Assembly: GCF_004342025.1 (NCBI RefSeq)
Contig: NZ_SLWN01000001.1
Location: 665,972 to 729,971, forward strand
Length of the DNA stretch: 64,000 bases
DNA from: Kribbella steppae
Lineage (GTDB): Bacteria > Actinomycetota > Actinomycetes > Propionibacteriales > Kribbellaceae
Reading direction: 5' to 3'
Shown here: positions 17,326 through 26,318 of the stretch, in pieces
Numbering within the stretch: position 1 is the stretch's first letter
Layout of the letters: the number at the start of each line of letters is the position of its first letter
Program-made: the position numbers and the translations under genes
The notes under the pieces: model-generated
What the model saw: only the letters and a program-made list of their open reading frames with translations
Database searches by the model: none
What the model was told of the DNA's origin: nothing

Positions 17326-18327
17326 TCACGGGATCTGCAGGACCGGGGCGATCGTCTTGGTGCGTGCGCCTTCGTAGGCGGCCAGGAGAATTCCGAGTAC
17401 GGCGATGCCCTCTTCCTCGGTGTGGATCGGACGGGTCTTGCCGAGCAGGGAGTCGGCGAAGTGGCCGATCTCGGCGACGAAGGTGTCCACCGGTTCCAGG
17501 TCGAAGGTCTCGGTCTCGCCGGACCGCAGCTGGTAGGTCAGCGAGCTGCCGTTGCTGGTCAAGGACCCGAGTTCACCAACCGCGGAGAAGCGTTCGGTCG
17601 CAGGGGCCGGCTGGTAGGCCCAACTGGTCACCAGCTGACCGACGACGCCGTTGTCGAACCTGATCAGTACCTGCGCGGAGTCCTCGCCCTCCATGAACTT
17701 CAGCCGATGCGTGGACAGCATCGCGGTCGCCTCGACCGGTAGGCCGCCGGCGAGATGCAGCAGCAGGTACGTCGGGTGGTACCCGGTGTCGATCAGCTCG
17801 CCACCACCACTCGTCTTGCTGCTCGCCCGCCAGCCCATGCTGTTCGGGTCGAAGTCGTTGTAGAAGCTGTCCGTCGTACGCACCTCGTACACGGTTCCGA
17901 TGCTCCCGGCCTCGAGCAGCTCCTTCGCCTTGGCCACGGCCGGCAGGAACAGCTGGTTGTGCGCACACATCAGCGTCACGCCGTTGTCCTGCACCGCCTT
18001 CCGGACCTCCGCAGCCTCGTCCGCGGTGAGGCACAGCGGCTTCTCGCACAGGATGTGCTTACCCGCCTGGGCAGCCGCGACGATCGCGTCCCGGTGCAGG
18101 TGGTGAGGCAGACAGATATCGACCGCATCGATGTCCTCGGTCTCGAGCATCCGGCGATAGTCGACGTACGGCGTGGCACCCAACTCATTGCCACGCGCAA
18201 CAGCCGTCTCCTCGACCGCGTCGGCCACCGCGGTGATGCCGATCCGCTCGGCGTGCTCGCGGTAGCCCCGGATGTGGGCGCCCGCGATGCCGCCGCCTCC
18301 GATCAACCCGACCTTGATCTCTGGCAT
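17326..18327 (-). CDS. Gfo/Idh/MocA family NAD(P)-dependent oxidoreductase
   Basis: The 333-residue dehydrogenase has an N-terminal Rossmann motif KVGLIGGGGIAGAHIRGY, the family motif CEKPLCLTADEAAEV, and the C-terminal fold with GGGELIDTGYHPTYLLLHL, where the His is the usual catalytic residue. These enzymes oxidise or reduce sugars and inositols. It is 9 bases downstream of a second member of the same family, so a two-step sugar conversion is likely. The substrate is unknown. Confidence 0.9.
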   Translation of the reverse strand: MPEIKVGLIGGGGIAGAHIRGYREHAERIGITAVADAVEETAVARGNELGATPYVDYRRMLETEDIDAVDICLPHHLHRDAIVAAAQAGKHILCEKPLCLTADEAAEVRKAVQDNGVTLMCAHNQLFLPAVAKAKELLEAGSIGTVYEVRTTDSFYNDFDPNSMGWRASSKTSGGGELIDTGYHPTYLLLHLAGGLPVEATAMLSTHRLKFMEGEDSAQVLIRFDNGVVGQLVTSWAYQPAPATERFSAVGELGSLTSNGSSLTYQLRSGETETFDLEPVDTFVAEIGHFADSLLGKTRPIHTEEEGIAVLGILLAAYEGARTKTIAPVLQIP

Positions 18328-18336
18328 GAACGTCTC

Positions 18337-19317
18337 CTAAAGCCCTGCGTAGGGGATGGTCCGGCCAACTTCCGCGGCCTCGTTGGCGGCGACGACCAGG
18401 CGGGTCAGCTCCACCGCCCGGCTCAGGTTGTCGTCGGCCCGGGTGCCGTTATTGATGTGGTCGACCCACTGACCGAACGGGTCCTGGTTGTGGTCGGGAA
18501 CCGGCAGCTGCCGGTCACCGACCTGCAGGATGTTGCCGGCGTCGGTGTAGGTCAGGCTGCCCTCGGTGCCGAAGATCTCGATCGTGAAGGGGTTCCGGCT
18601 GGTGAAGCCGGCCTCGATCACGCCGATCTTCTGGTCCGGGTAGCCGATGGTAACGACGGCGTTGTCCTCGAGGCCTCGGCCGTTCACGGAGCGATAGATC
18701 GCGCTGACGGAGTCAGGCTGGGTGCCGAGGAACAGCTGCACCAGGTAGACAGGATGGCAACCGAGATCGGTGAGGGCTCCGCCGATGGCAGCCTTCTGGT
18801 CGAAGAACCGCTGCGGCAGCCAGCCCTCGACTCCATCGCGCGACACAGCCCCGTCGTGCGACAGCCTGACGCGGGCGTATGTGAGCTGCCCGAGCTCACC
18901 GCTGGCGATCACGTCGCTGATCGCCTGCGTGTACCCGTGCGCAAGCCGCGGCAGCGAGACCACCACCTTGACGCCGTTGCCGTCGGCCGCCGCCAGGATC
19001 TCCTCCGCCTCCGCCACGGTCGGCGCGAGCAACTTCTCGGTGAAGATGTGCTTCCCCGCATTCGCGGCCTTGACCATGATGTCGCGGTGCTCGTTCGTCG
19101 GCGTGGTGATGACGACCGCGTCGACCTCACTCAGCAACCCGTCAAGGTCCTGCGTGAACGGAACCCCGAACTGCTCGGCGCCCGCCTGCCCCAGCGCCAC
19201 ATCGTCGTCCCACACCCCGACGAGCTCCGTCCCAGGATGCGCCTGAGCCTGCCGGCTGTAATCCCCCGCATGAACATGCCAGAACCCCAGAACCGCAACC
19301 TTCAGCGGCTTCGACAC
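18337..19317 (-). CDS. Gfo/Idh/MocA family oxidoreductase
   Basis: The 326-residue protein opens with KVAVLGFWHVHAGDY, a variant nucleotide-binding loop seen in one branch of the family. It has FTEKLLAPTVAEAEEI in place of the standard EKP, and GGALTDLGCHPVYLVQLFLG with the catalytic-site His. The GTG at 19317 has a GAGGAGG site. It is the first gene of a two-gene operon with the other dehydrogenase. The Leu in place of Pro after EK is a real deviation but the Lys is kept. Confidence 0.88.
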   Translation of the reverse strand: MSKPLKVAVLGFWHVHAGDYSRQAQAHPGTELVGVWDDDVALGQAGAEQFGVPFTQDLDGLLSEVDAVVITTPTNEHRDIMVKAANAGKHIFTEKLLAPTVAEAEEILAAADGNGVKVVVSLPRLAHGYTQAISDVIASGELGQLTYARVRLSHDGAVSRDGVEGWLPQRFFDQKAAIGGALTDLGCHPVYLVQLFLGTQPDSVSAIYRSVNGRGLEDNAVVTIGYPDQKIGVIEAGFTSRNPFTIEIFGTEGSLTYTDAGNILQVGDRQLPVPDHNQDPFGQWVDHINNGTRADDNLSRAVELTRLVVAANEAAEVGRTIPYAGL

Positions 19318-19542
19318 CTTGCCTCCTCGCTGAACACACTCGTCGGAAAACGATCTCCCGCCCTACCTTGCCAACCCCAGCCCCACCCCACACCCCCACC
19401 GGCGATTCGTCCCACCCCCCGGACCATCCCCCAGTCCCCCGAGGCCCGGCATCGGCCTCAGCAGCTGCCCAGGCCTGTGGGTACGCCGAAGCGGCCCGGC
19501 CGGCGAGCGCGCGGCGGAAGAGTGGGCGTGGCGGGGTGTGGG
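19318..19542. other. Intergenic, C-rich, no gene seen
   Basis: Runs of CCCCA dominate the + strand at about 19370-19450. No frame gives a convincing protein. It probably holds the promoter of the dehydrogenase pair and the end of the upstream operon. Confidence 0.4.
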
Positions 19543-19809
19543 TTAGTTCTCGGGTTCGGTGCCGTCTTCGTTGAGGCCTAGGTCGGGCATGCCGAGGACT
19601 TTGTCGGCGAAGTGTTGGTGCATCCAGGCGAGGTGGTCCCAGCGGCTGTCGATGATGCGGTGGGTGTCCCAGGCCGGGAGGTCCTGCTGGGCGAAGATCG
19701 CCATCTTGTCCGGGTCGACCTCGTAGACGTGGTCGAACCGCATCACCACGTCGTCGGTGATCCGCCGCGCCTCGGGCGGTTTCTGTGCGGAGAGCCGGAA
19801 GCCGAACAT
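19543..19809 (-). CDS. Small conserved-looking protein of unknown function
   Basis: The 88-residue acidic soluble protein has no transmembrane segment and no Cys. Visible features are MRFDHVYEVDPDKMAIFAQQ, two WD pairs and HLAWMHQHF. Its ATG follows the stop of the FAD oxidase gene by 1 base and has a GAGGACTGAC ribosome site, so it is the fourth gene of the LLM/Fe-S/FAD operon. It may be a small subunit or a fixer of the complex; I do not recognise the family. Confidence 0.7.
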   Translation of the reverse strand: MFGFRLSAQKPPEARRITDDVVMRFDHVYEVDPDKMAIFAQQDLPAWDTHRIIDSRWDHLAWMHQHFADKVLGMPDLGLNEDGTEPEN

Positions 19810-19810
19810 G

Positions 19811-21313
19811 TCAGTCCTCGTACGCCTGGTCGAGCAGGTACTTACCCGGGTTCATCACGTTGTTGGGATCCAGTGCCCGCTTGATCTTCTTCATCACGTC
19901 GAATGCGCCACCGAGTTCAGCCGGCACATATTCCACATCGCCCTCACGACTGGCCCCGTGGCAGGCGCTGATCGAGCCGCCGTACTTCAGCGTCACCTCG
20001 GTGATCTCCCGTTTGAAGTTGAGCCACGCCTCCCACATCTCGTCGTCGAGTTTCTGCTCCCAGATTCCGATATCGATCTCGACGAGGTAGTCGCCCCACG
20101 GCTTGTACGCACCGTTGGTGTAGGCGAAGATCCCCCAGTCGTCGAAGACGCCGTACCGCCGGATGTAATGGTCGGCGATCGCGTGCCACTCTTCGCGGAC
20201 CCGCGGCAGCACGCTGTAGTTCAGCGCGGCGTCCTCGCAGTGCCAGGACATCGGAATGACCTCGCCGGTGCGCAGCCGGCCGTGCAACGGGATCGCGTAC
20301 CGGTCGTGCCGGGCGGCCCAGTCACCCTGACTGACCTCGTCGCCAAGATAGGTGCCGCCGGACTCCCGCGCGATCCGCATGATCTCCCGCGCCGCGGGAA
20401 CCACCTCAACTTCGTTGCCGTACATCGCAACCGCGACCACGCTGCGAAGCCAGTCCGGCTGCTCGATGTACGCCTCGTCGTCCCGGCGCAAGTACGCAAG
20501 CTTCCACTCGTCGAAGAGCACCACCCCGGCCAGGGTCGCAAAACCCGACTTGGCCAACGCGCCCGTGCTCTGCCAAGCGGTCTCGTAGTCGCGATATCCG
20601 AAAAACGCCGCGAACTCCACCTGCGGCCGCGGCACCAGTTCAAGCGTCGCCTCCGTCACCACGCCAAGCGTGCCCTCGTGACCGAAGAACAGCGGCTTGA
20701 TCGTGTACCCGGTGGATGCCTTGCGCAACTTGCGTCCGCCGCCCTCGCCGACCCGAACGATGTCGCCGGTCGGTAGCACGACTTCCATCGAGCAGACCAG
20801 GTCGCGGGTATGGCCGTAGCGGGCCCCGATCAACGACCAGCCGCTGGTGCCGATCCGGCCGCCGACCATCGAGCACGGATAGCTTGCTGGGTTGTCCGGG
20901 AACATCACGCCGTGCGGCTGGAGTACTTCGTTGAGCTTGAGCATGTTGATCCCCGGCTGCACCGTGACCGTGCGGTCGACCAGGTCGATCTCGCGGATCT
21001 CGTTCATCCGCTTCACATCAAGCAGGATGCCGCCCCGAAGCGGGGTAGCTCCGTCGGTCAGACCTGTCCCGGCCGCGCGCGGCACCACCGGCGTACCGGT
21101 GCGGTTGGCGAGGCGGACGATCTCGGCGACCTGTTCCGTTGTGCGCGGCAACACCACAACGTCGGGGACGTACTCCTTCCAGCGGTGCACCGGGAACGGC
21201 GCCGGCGTCCGGGTCCGGTTCCACCGCGCCGACTTGCCGGTCAGTACGCCGTCCTCGCCGAGGATCCCGACCAGTTCGTCGTACAGGGCGTCAGTGATGG
21301 CCATCGTGGTCAT
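19811..21313 (-). CDS. FAD-linked oxidase (GlcD / D-lactate dehydrogenase-like)
   Basis: The 500-residue flavoprotein probably oxidises a 2-hydroxy acid. The PCMH-type FAD domain is clear: PDVVVLPRTTEQVAEIVRLA, then VVPRAAGTGLTDGATPLRGG and FGHEGTLGVVTEATLELVP. The C-terminus has LDPNNVMNPGKYL, the family ending. Its start overlaps the stop of the Fe-S gene by 4 bases, the arrangement of GlcD-GlcF or D-lactate dehydrogenase-Fe-S pairs, where electrons pass from FAD to the Fe-S protein. It is slightly longer than GlcD. Confidence 0.88.
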   Translation of the reverse strand: MTTMAITDALYDELVGILGEDGVLTGKSARWNRTRTPAPFPVHRWKEYVPDVVVLPRTTEQVAEIVRLANRTGTPVVPRAAGTGLTDGATPLRGGILLDVKRMNEIREIDLVDRTVTVQPGINMLKLNEVLQPHGVMFPDNPASYPCSMVGGRIGTSGWSLIGARYGHTRDLVCSMEVVLPTGDIVRVGEGGGRKLRKASTGYTIKPLFFGHEGTLGVVTEATLELVPRPQVEFAAFFGYRDYETAWQSTGALAKSGFATLAGVVLFDEWKLAYLRRDDEAYIEQPDWLRSVVAVAMYGNEVEVVPAAREIMRIARESGGTYLGDEVSQGDWAARHDRYAIPLHGRLRTGEVIPMSWHCEDAALNYSVLPRVREEWHAIADHYIRRYGVFDDWGIFAYTNGAYKPWGDYLVEIDIGIWEQKLDDEMWEAWLNFKREITEVTLKYGGSISACHGASREGDVEYVPAELGGAFDVMKKIKRALDPNNVMNPGKYLLDQAYED

Positions 21314-22524
21314 GTCGTCACCGCCGTCACCTCGAGCCCGGCGGACTCGGCCACCAGCTCCATCAGGTCGCGGACCTCGATGTCATGAGCCTCCCCGGCC
21401 GCGGCCAGCGGACGCTCCGACCAGACGCACGCACTGACCAACAGGTCGACGTCCAACGCGGCCGCGCGGTCGAGCCGTTGCCCGCTGATCGCCGCGGTGA
21501 TCTCCGGTCGTTCGATACTCAGCCCGCCGCCCGCGCCCGAGCAGTACGACCACTGCGTCACATGGTCCACGTCACGGAAGTCCAGACCCGGGATCGCCCG
21601 CAGGATCTCCCTCGGCGACTTGTGGATGCCCTTGCGCTTGTTCAGCCGGCAGGGATCGTGGTACGTCGCCACGCGCCCGATCGGCACCGTCAGCGACAGC
21701 TTCCCCTCCCGGATCAGTTCGGCCACGAGCTCGGTGATGTGCACGATCTCGAACTCGTACTCGTCCCCGAAGTACTTCGGATAGTCCTCGGTGAACGTGA
21801 TGTAGTCATGCGGATCGAGCGTGATGATCCGGCTCGCACCGATACTGCGCCAGTCGGCAACATTGTGTTCGGCGAACTCCCGCGACCGAGCCACATAGCC
21901 CATCTCGGCAGCCGGTCCGCCGCAGCACCACTGCTCTTGCATGAGGCCGAATTCGACCCCACCTTTCTGTAGGATCTGGGCCACCGCGCGAGGCAGCGTC
22001 GTCCGGTAGAACGCCGCCTCGCAGTCGACGAACAGCACGGTGTCGCCGCCGACGCCGAGACCGAGTCCGCCCGCCCAGTTCGCGACGTTCTCCTGCGCGA
22101 CCGGTACGTCCAGAACAGGCTCGTTCTTCCGGTCCACGGTCGCCTCGACCCAGCGCTTCCAGTTCGGCTGTTCGATGCCTGAGTCAACGGCCAGGGCACG
22201 CATCGCCTTGACGACATCCACCGTTCGCGTCCGGGCCCGGTAGAACTCGCCGGCCATCAGCGTGTTCGGGCACCGCAACTCGCAGGCACCGCACTGGGTG
22301 CAGTGGACGTAGTCCTCGGCGACGTCGGCAACCGTCAGCGCTCCCTGCTCCATCGCCACGATGTTCGCGTGGAACGCGGTCGGTGAATGGTTCTCGTTCT
22401 GCGTGACCTGCATGACCGGGCACACGTTGCGGCAGAACTTGTGACCCGAGCTGAAACAGTTGTACGCCGGGTCACGCCACTCCTTCACGAAGTCCCGCTG
22501 CTGATCCTCGGCTTCCGTGGTCAT
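21310..22524 (-). CDS. (Fe-S)-binding oxidoreductase subunit with CCG domains
   Basis: The 404-residue electron carrier has an N-terminal ferredoxin-like part with cysteines at 23, 31, 35 and the cluster motif CTQCGACELRCP (75-85). Two cysteine-rich (CCG) domains follow, marked by QWCCGGPAAEMGY and SYCSGAGGGLS, as in GlcF, GlpC and HdrD. The first ferredoxin motif is unusual in spacing (C-x7-C-x3-CP), so only one standard [4Fe-4S] site is certain. It lies between the LLM gene (17 bases upstream) and the FAD oxidase (overlap 4), so it should accept electrons from the flavoprotein. Confidence 0.88.
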   Translation of the reverse strand: MTTEAEDQQRDFVKEWRDPAYNCFSSGHKFCRNVCPVMQVTQNENHSPTAFHANIVAMEQGALTVADVAEDYVHCTQCGACELRCPNTLMAGEFYRARTRTVDVVKAMRALAVDSGIEQPNWKRWVEATVDRKNEPVLDVPVAQENVANWAGGLGLGVGGDTVLFVDCEAAFYRTTLPRAVAQILQKGGVEFGLMQEQWCCGGPAAEMGYVARSREFAEHNVADWRSIGASRIITLDPHDYITFTEDYPKYFGDEYEFEIVHITELVAELIREGKLSLTVPIGRVATYHDPCRLNKRKGIHKSPREILRAIPGLDFRDVDHVTQWSYCSGAGGGLSIERPEITAAISGQRLDRAAALDVDLLVSACVWSERPLAAAGEAHDIEVRDLMELVAESAGLEVTAVTT

Positions 22525-22540
22525 AGGGCCTCCCGCGTCT

Positions 22541-23593
22541 TTAACCGAGTTCGGGCATCACCTTGTCGTGGATGAGGCGTAGCTGGCCCTGGACGTCCGG
22601 GACGCCCTCGATCTCCTTGCCGCTGAAGGTTTTCACCATCATCGGGTCCGTGACGGCGGCGATGATGTGGTTGACCCCGGTGGGCAGGATGTCGGTCTTC
22701 AGCTTGGCGACGCACTCCTCCGGCGTACCGGCCACGGACAGGGTGGCCGCGATCTCCGGCGAGGTCAGTTCGATGGCCCGGTCGATCTCGCCCGCCCCGA
22801 GGGCGTCGATGATCGGCTGCAGGTCGTCCCGGTTCAGACCGTGCCGGGCGAGTTGGTTGGCCGGCATCGACGAGATGTAGAAGCCGACCATGATCCGCGC
22901 GGCCCGCTTGGCCGCCTCGGAGTTCTCCGAGACCGCGAAGACCACCCACGCGCCGAGGTCGAAGTTGTCCAGGTTGCGCCCGGACTTGTCCAGACCGAGT
23001 TTCACGTGCTCGGCGACGTACTCGTAATTCTCCCGGGAGTAGCCGAGTGCGTGGTGCATGCCGTCGGCAATCTCCCCGGCGACCTCGAACGAACGCGGTC
23101 CGCCCATCGCGCCCATCTTCAGCGGGATCCGTTCCTGCACCGGGCGGGCGAAGGTGAACATCCCGGTGTACTTGAAGAATTCGCCGTCGAAGGTGATCGC
23201 GCCCTCGTCGAGGAAGCGGCGCATCACTTCCATCGCCTCCCGCACCCGCGACAACGGCTTCATCGACTTCCAGTCGATGTGGTACTGCTCGAGCAGACCG
23301 AGGTTACCGAAGCTGACCACTGCCTCGGCCCGTCCGCCAGACAGTTCGTCGAGGGTGGCCAGCATCTGGCAGATGTGCGTCGGCTCGCGCAGGATCACGT
23401 GCGTGACGTTGGGCCCGAGGCGGATGTTCTTCGTCTTGTCGGCGGCTGCCGCGAACAGCAGCCACATGTCCTTGTGCCAGGTCTCGTCCACGCTGTACGC
23501 CGCGTAGAAGCCCAAGTCGTCCGCGGTCTTGATCATGTCGATACAGTCCGTGAGCGGATAATCCGGCAACTGGACGTAACTGAACCGCACCAT
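22541..23593 (-). CDS. LLM-class F420-dependent oxidoreductase
   Basis: A TIM-barrel enzyme of the luciferase-like family, 350 residues, closest in feel to the F420-dependent methylene-H4MPT reductase/dehydrogenase branch. Features are DLGFYAAYSVDETWHKD, NIRLGPNVTHVILREPTHICQ and the AAVTDP region near the C-terminus. No FMN-monooxygenase marker stands out. The ATG at 23593 has a GGGGAGGAG site. It is the first gene of the four-gene operon, and a palindrome at 23683-23693 lies in its promoter region. The substrate is not evident. Confidence 0.85.
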   Translation of the reverse strand: MVRFSYVQLPDYPLTDCIDMIKTADDLGFYAAYSVDETWHKDMWLLFAAAADKTKNIRLGPNVTHVILREPTHICQMLATLDELSGGRAEAVVSFGNLGLLEQYHIDWKSMKPLSRVREAMEVMRRFLDEGAITFDGEFFKYTGMFTFARPVQERIPLKMGAMGGPRSFEVAGEIADGMHHALGYSRENYEYVAEHVKLGLDKSGRNLDNFDLGAWVVFAVSENSEAAKRAARIMVGFYISSMPANQLARHGLNRDDLQPIIDALGAGEIDRAIELTSPEIAATLSVAGTPEECVAKLKTDILPTGVNHIIAAVTDPMMVKTFSGKEIEGVPDVQGQLRLIHDKVMPELG

Positions 23594-23682
23594 CGCCTAC
23601 TCCTCCCCATCACACCGAGCATTCCGGGGCAGCAGTGAAAGACGGGCGGCAAACTGCGGCTCGGTCCCCATCTCCGAATCTT

Positions 23683-23693
23683 TTTACTGTAAA
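23683..23693. promoter_or_regulatory. Candidate operator upstream of the LLM operon
   Basis: TTTACTGTAAA is a perfect inverted repeat of 5 bases around one central base, inside an AT-rich island in very GC-rich DNA. It lies 90 bases upstream of the LLM start codon. An overlapping CTGT-AA-ACAG symmetry is also present. The size and shape suit a GntR or similar dimeric regulator; none is encoded next to it. Confidence 0.5.
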
Positions 23694-23756
23694 CAGCGAA
23701 CCGCGAGTTTGTCTCTGGCTCACCATCCCCAGCGCCCGGGGACTTCCCGGGGGGTG

Positions 23757-26318
23757 CTATCCGGCCGGCTTGGTCAGGCAGGTGGCGGCTGTGGCAGTGG
23801 CCGACGCATGGGAGCGGATGAACGCGTTGGCGCGTTCACGGCCCAGATTCCACTCGAGCCAGTCGTTCGTGCTGGGCTCACGATCGGCCAGTGCGCAGCC
23901 GATCGCCTCGTCCGGGAGGGTGGCCAGCACCGGGACGGCATCGTCGGAAAGGCCTTGCAGATAGAGCCAATCCACCTTGCCGGTCGCCGTGTAGCGGTCG
24001 ACGTTGTGCTGGGCGATCCAGGCGTCCGGGTTGATCGCGGCAAGTCCGAGCAGGAGGCCGGCGCCACTGAGCAGCGCGGCCCGGGGCAGCCAGGCCGCCT
24101 TCATGGTCACGCCGGCCACCATCACTCCGATCACGAGCAGGCCCAGCCAGCCCTCGAAGACGTCGACGAGCAGGCGGAGCTCAGTGAAGCCGTACGCCTC
24201 CTGGTACACGTGCATCCGGTAGAGCGCGGACGCGACCACAACCAAGGTCAGCAAGCAAAGCAGGCCGAGCGACCCGCGCAGCCAGGCCACGTCCGCCTTC
24301 GTGCCGCGCGGTGCCTTGCGAGCGGCGGCCCACACCACGAGCAGAGTGAGCGCAGTGGCCACGGTGAGCTGGCCGAAGCCCTGGTGGACGTACTCCGCGT
24401 AGGTCAGGCCAGTAATGCGCTCGAGGTACTCGTGCCCGCCGAAGTTGGCCGTGGCCTGTGCGGCCAGGAAGACCAGGAAGACCGCGTCCACGAGCAGCAC
24501 CGGCACAAGCCACTCGTAGCGACGTGCGACCGGCCGCACCGGAGCGCCCCCGGTCTCGACGTTGGGAGGATTCAGCCCGAGGTACGTCGCTGCCAGCACC
24601 ACACCACCAACTGCCACGGTGATGAATGCCCGCAGTACGAATGAGTCGAGCTCAAGATCCGGAACGACCACGCCCGCCCACTCCGCGAAGACCGCATCGG
24701 CCGACGCGAACAGCAGTCCGAAGACAACGACCCCCAACAACGACCACACGACCGTCCGCAGCGCCGCGGCACTCGTCCGCAGACCTTTGACCGCCTGCGC
24801 AGAGCGACCCAGCCACGGAAGTCCCCGAAGCCCGGCAAGTGGCCAGGACACCCCGGCCGCCACGAACGCCGGCACGGTGCGGGCGTTCACCAGACCGGCC
24901 ATACACACGGCGGCGCCCGCCATGAGGCAGAGGACCACGATCCACTCGGCGTCCCGCAGTACGGAGGTTGCGGCCAGAAGCACGCACAGCGCGGCACAGG
25001 CCTGGGTGAAACGGGACCGGCGGTTGACGCTGAACGTGAGGATCGCAGCCCCGGCCGCCAGCAGTACGACGAACGTGCCGAGACCGAGATCGCGGAACGG
25101 CAGGACAATGGCGGCCAGCAGACCGACACCCAGGCAGTACAGGACCGCACGAACATTGCCGGGAAGTCCGGTCTCCGGCCAGAACTTGCCGAACAACATG
25201 TCCATCCCTGACTCCGGCTCTCGCGCTGCAACTGGCGCTGCGGCGGGTGCAGGCGTCTCGAGCGGCTTCTCCATGACTGGCTCCTGTGCCTTCCTGGTGA
25301 CGTGGGTGTGTTGCCGTGGTTCGCGCGGTAGGTCGACTCGGACGCGGGCGCCGGTACTGCGCGGCGCCGGGTCGACGAAGTGGATGCTGCCGCCGTGGAG
25401 GTCGGTGACCCAGCGGGCGATCGCGAGACCGAGTCCGGTACCGCCGCCGCCCTCGGCGTCGGTCAACGTCCCGAACCGTTCGAAGACGCGGTCCCGATCG
25501 GCGACGGGGACGCCTGCCCCTTCATCGGCGACCTCCAGCCGCCACCCCGAGTCCGTGGCTTCGGCGGTGATCCGGACGACTCCACCGGTGGGACTGTGCC
25601 GGGAAGCGTTGTCGAGCAGGTTGGCGATCAGTTGGTGGAGCCGTGCCGAGTCCGCTGAGGCAGTCAGGTCCGGCGGCGTGACGCGTACGTCGTACCGGAC
25701 CTCACGACCGACCACTCGTGCCTCGGCTACGGCACGCTCCAGGAAGTCCAGGACGGAAACCTGCGTGGTGGACAGGCGGGCCGCGCCGGCGTCCACGCGG
25801 GCCAGATCAAGCAGGTCGGAGGCGAGGGCCGAGAGCCGCTCTGCCTGATCGAGCGCCGTCCGCAGGGCCACGGGGTCCGGCTCGGCGACTCCGTCGACCA
25901 GGTTCTCGAGTACGGCGCACAACGCGGCGAGCGGCGTACGAAGCTCATGGCTCACGTTCGCGACCAACTCGCGGCGCTGGCGGTCGACGGCGGCCAGGTC
26001 ATCAGCCATCCGATTGAACGCCCGGGCAAGCTCTCCCACCTCGTCGCTCGAGGTGGCGGTGACCCGGGCGGAGTAGTCGCCGCGAGCCATTCCCCGGGCT
26101 GCAGCTGTCATCTCGCGCAGGGGCGACGTCATGCCGACCGCCAGCAACTGGGTCACGCCAAGGGCAAGGGCGACCGTGACCGGGATGCTGAGCCACGCCG
26201 GTACGCCGCCGACGGCGCCGACGGCCGCGACGATCGAGGCCACGATGACACTGACCGCGACGAGCAGCCCGAGCTTGACCTTGACCGACGTGACCTGGTC
26301 CAGCACCGGGCTGCTCAC
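23757..26318 (-). CDS. Sensor histidine kinase fused to a DUF4153/DUF4173-like membrane domain
   Basis: The 853-residue protein has two parts. Residues 1-335 are a complete kinase: two helices (about 13-35 and 43-60), a HAMP domain, the H-box NVSHELRTPL with His124, the N-box IANLLDNASRHS, and the G-boxes DEGAGVP and GGTGLGLAIA. After a Pro/Ala-rich linker (about 340-375) come ten or so hydrophobic helices ending with GKVDWLYLQGLSDDAVPVLA, a stretch I associate with DUF4153/4173 membrane proteins. In relatives the second part is usually a separate gene, and an internal Met lies at the linker (EPVMEKP), so two products are possible. The GTG start overlaps the response-regulator stop by 4 bases. 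Confidence 0.85.
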   Translation of the reverse strand: MSSPVLDQVTSVKVKLGLLVAVSVIVASIVAAVGAVGGVPAWLSIPVTVALALGVTQLLAVGMTSPLREMTAAARGMARGDYSARVTATSSDEVGELARAFNRMADDLAAVDRQRRELVANVSHELRTPLAALCAVLENLVDGVAEPDPVALRTALDQAERLSALASDLLDLARVDAGAARLSTTQVSVLDFLERAVAEARVVGREVRYDVRVTPPDLTASADSARLHQLIANLLDNASRHSPTGGVVRITAEATDSGWRLEVADEGAGVPVADRDRVFERFGTLTDAEGGGGTGLGLAIARWVTDLHGGSIHFVDPAPRSTGARVRVDLPREPRQHTHVTRKAQEPVMEKPLETPAPAAAPVAAREPESGMDMLFGKFWPETGLPGNVRAVLYCLGVGLLAAIVLPFRDLGLGTFVVLLAAGAAILTFSVNRRSRFTQACAALCVLLAATSVLRDAEWIVVLCLMAGAAVCMAGLVNARTVPAFVAAGVSWPLAGLRGLPWLGRSAQAVKGLRTSAAALRTVVWSLLGVVVFGLLFASADAVFAEWAGVVVPDLELDSFVLRAFITVAVGGVVLAATYLGLNPPNVETGGAPVRPVARRYEWLVPVLLVDAVFLVFLAAQATANFGGHEYLERITGLTYAEYVHQGFGQLTVATALTLLVVWAAARKAPRGTKADVAWLRGSLGLLCLLTLVVVASALYRMHVYQEAYGFTELRLLVDVFEGWLGLLVIGVMVAGVTMKAAWLPRAALLSGAGLLLGLAAINPDAWIAQHNVDRYTATGKVDWLYLQGLSDDAVPVLATLPDEAIGCALADREPSTNDWLEWNLGRERANAFIRSHASATATAATCLTKPAG

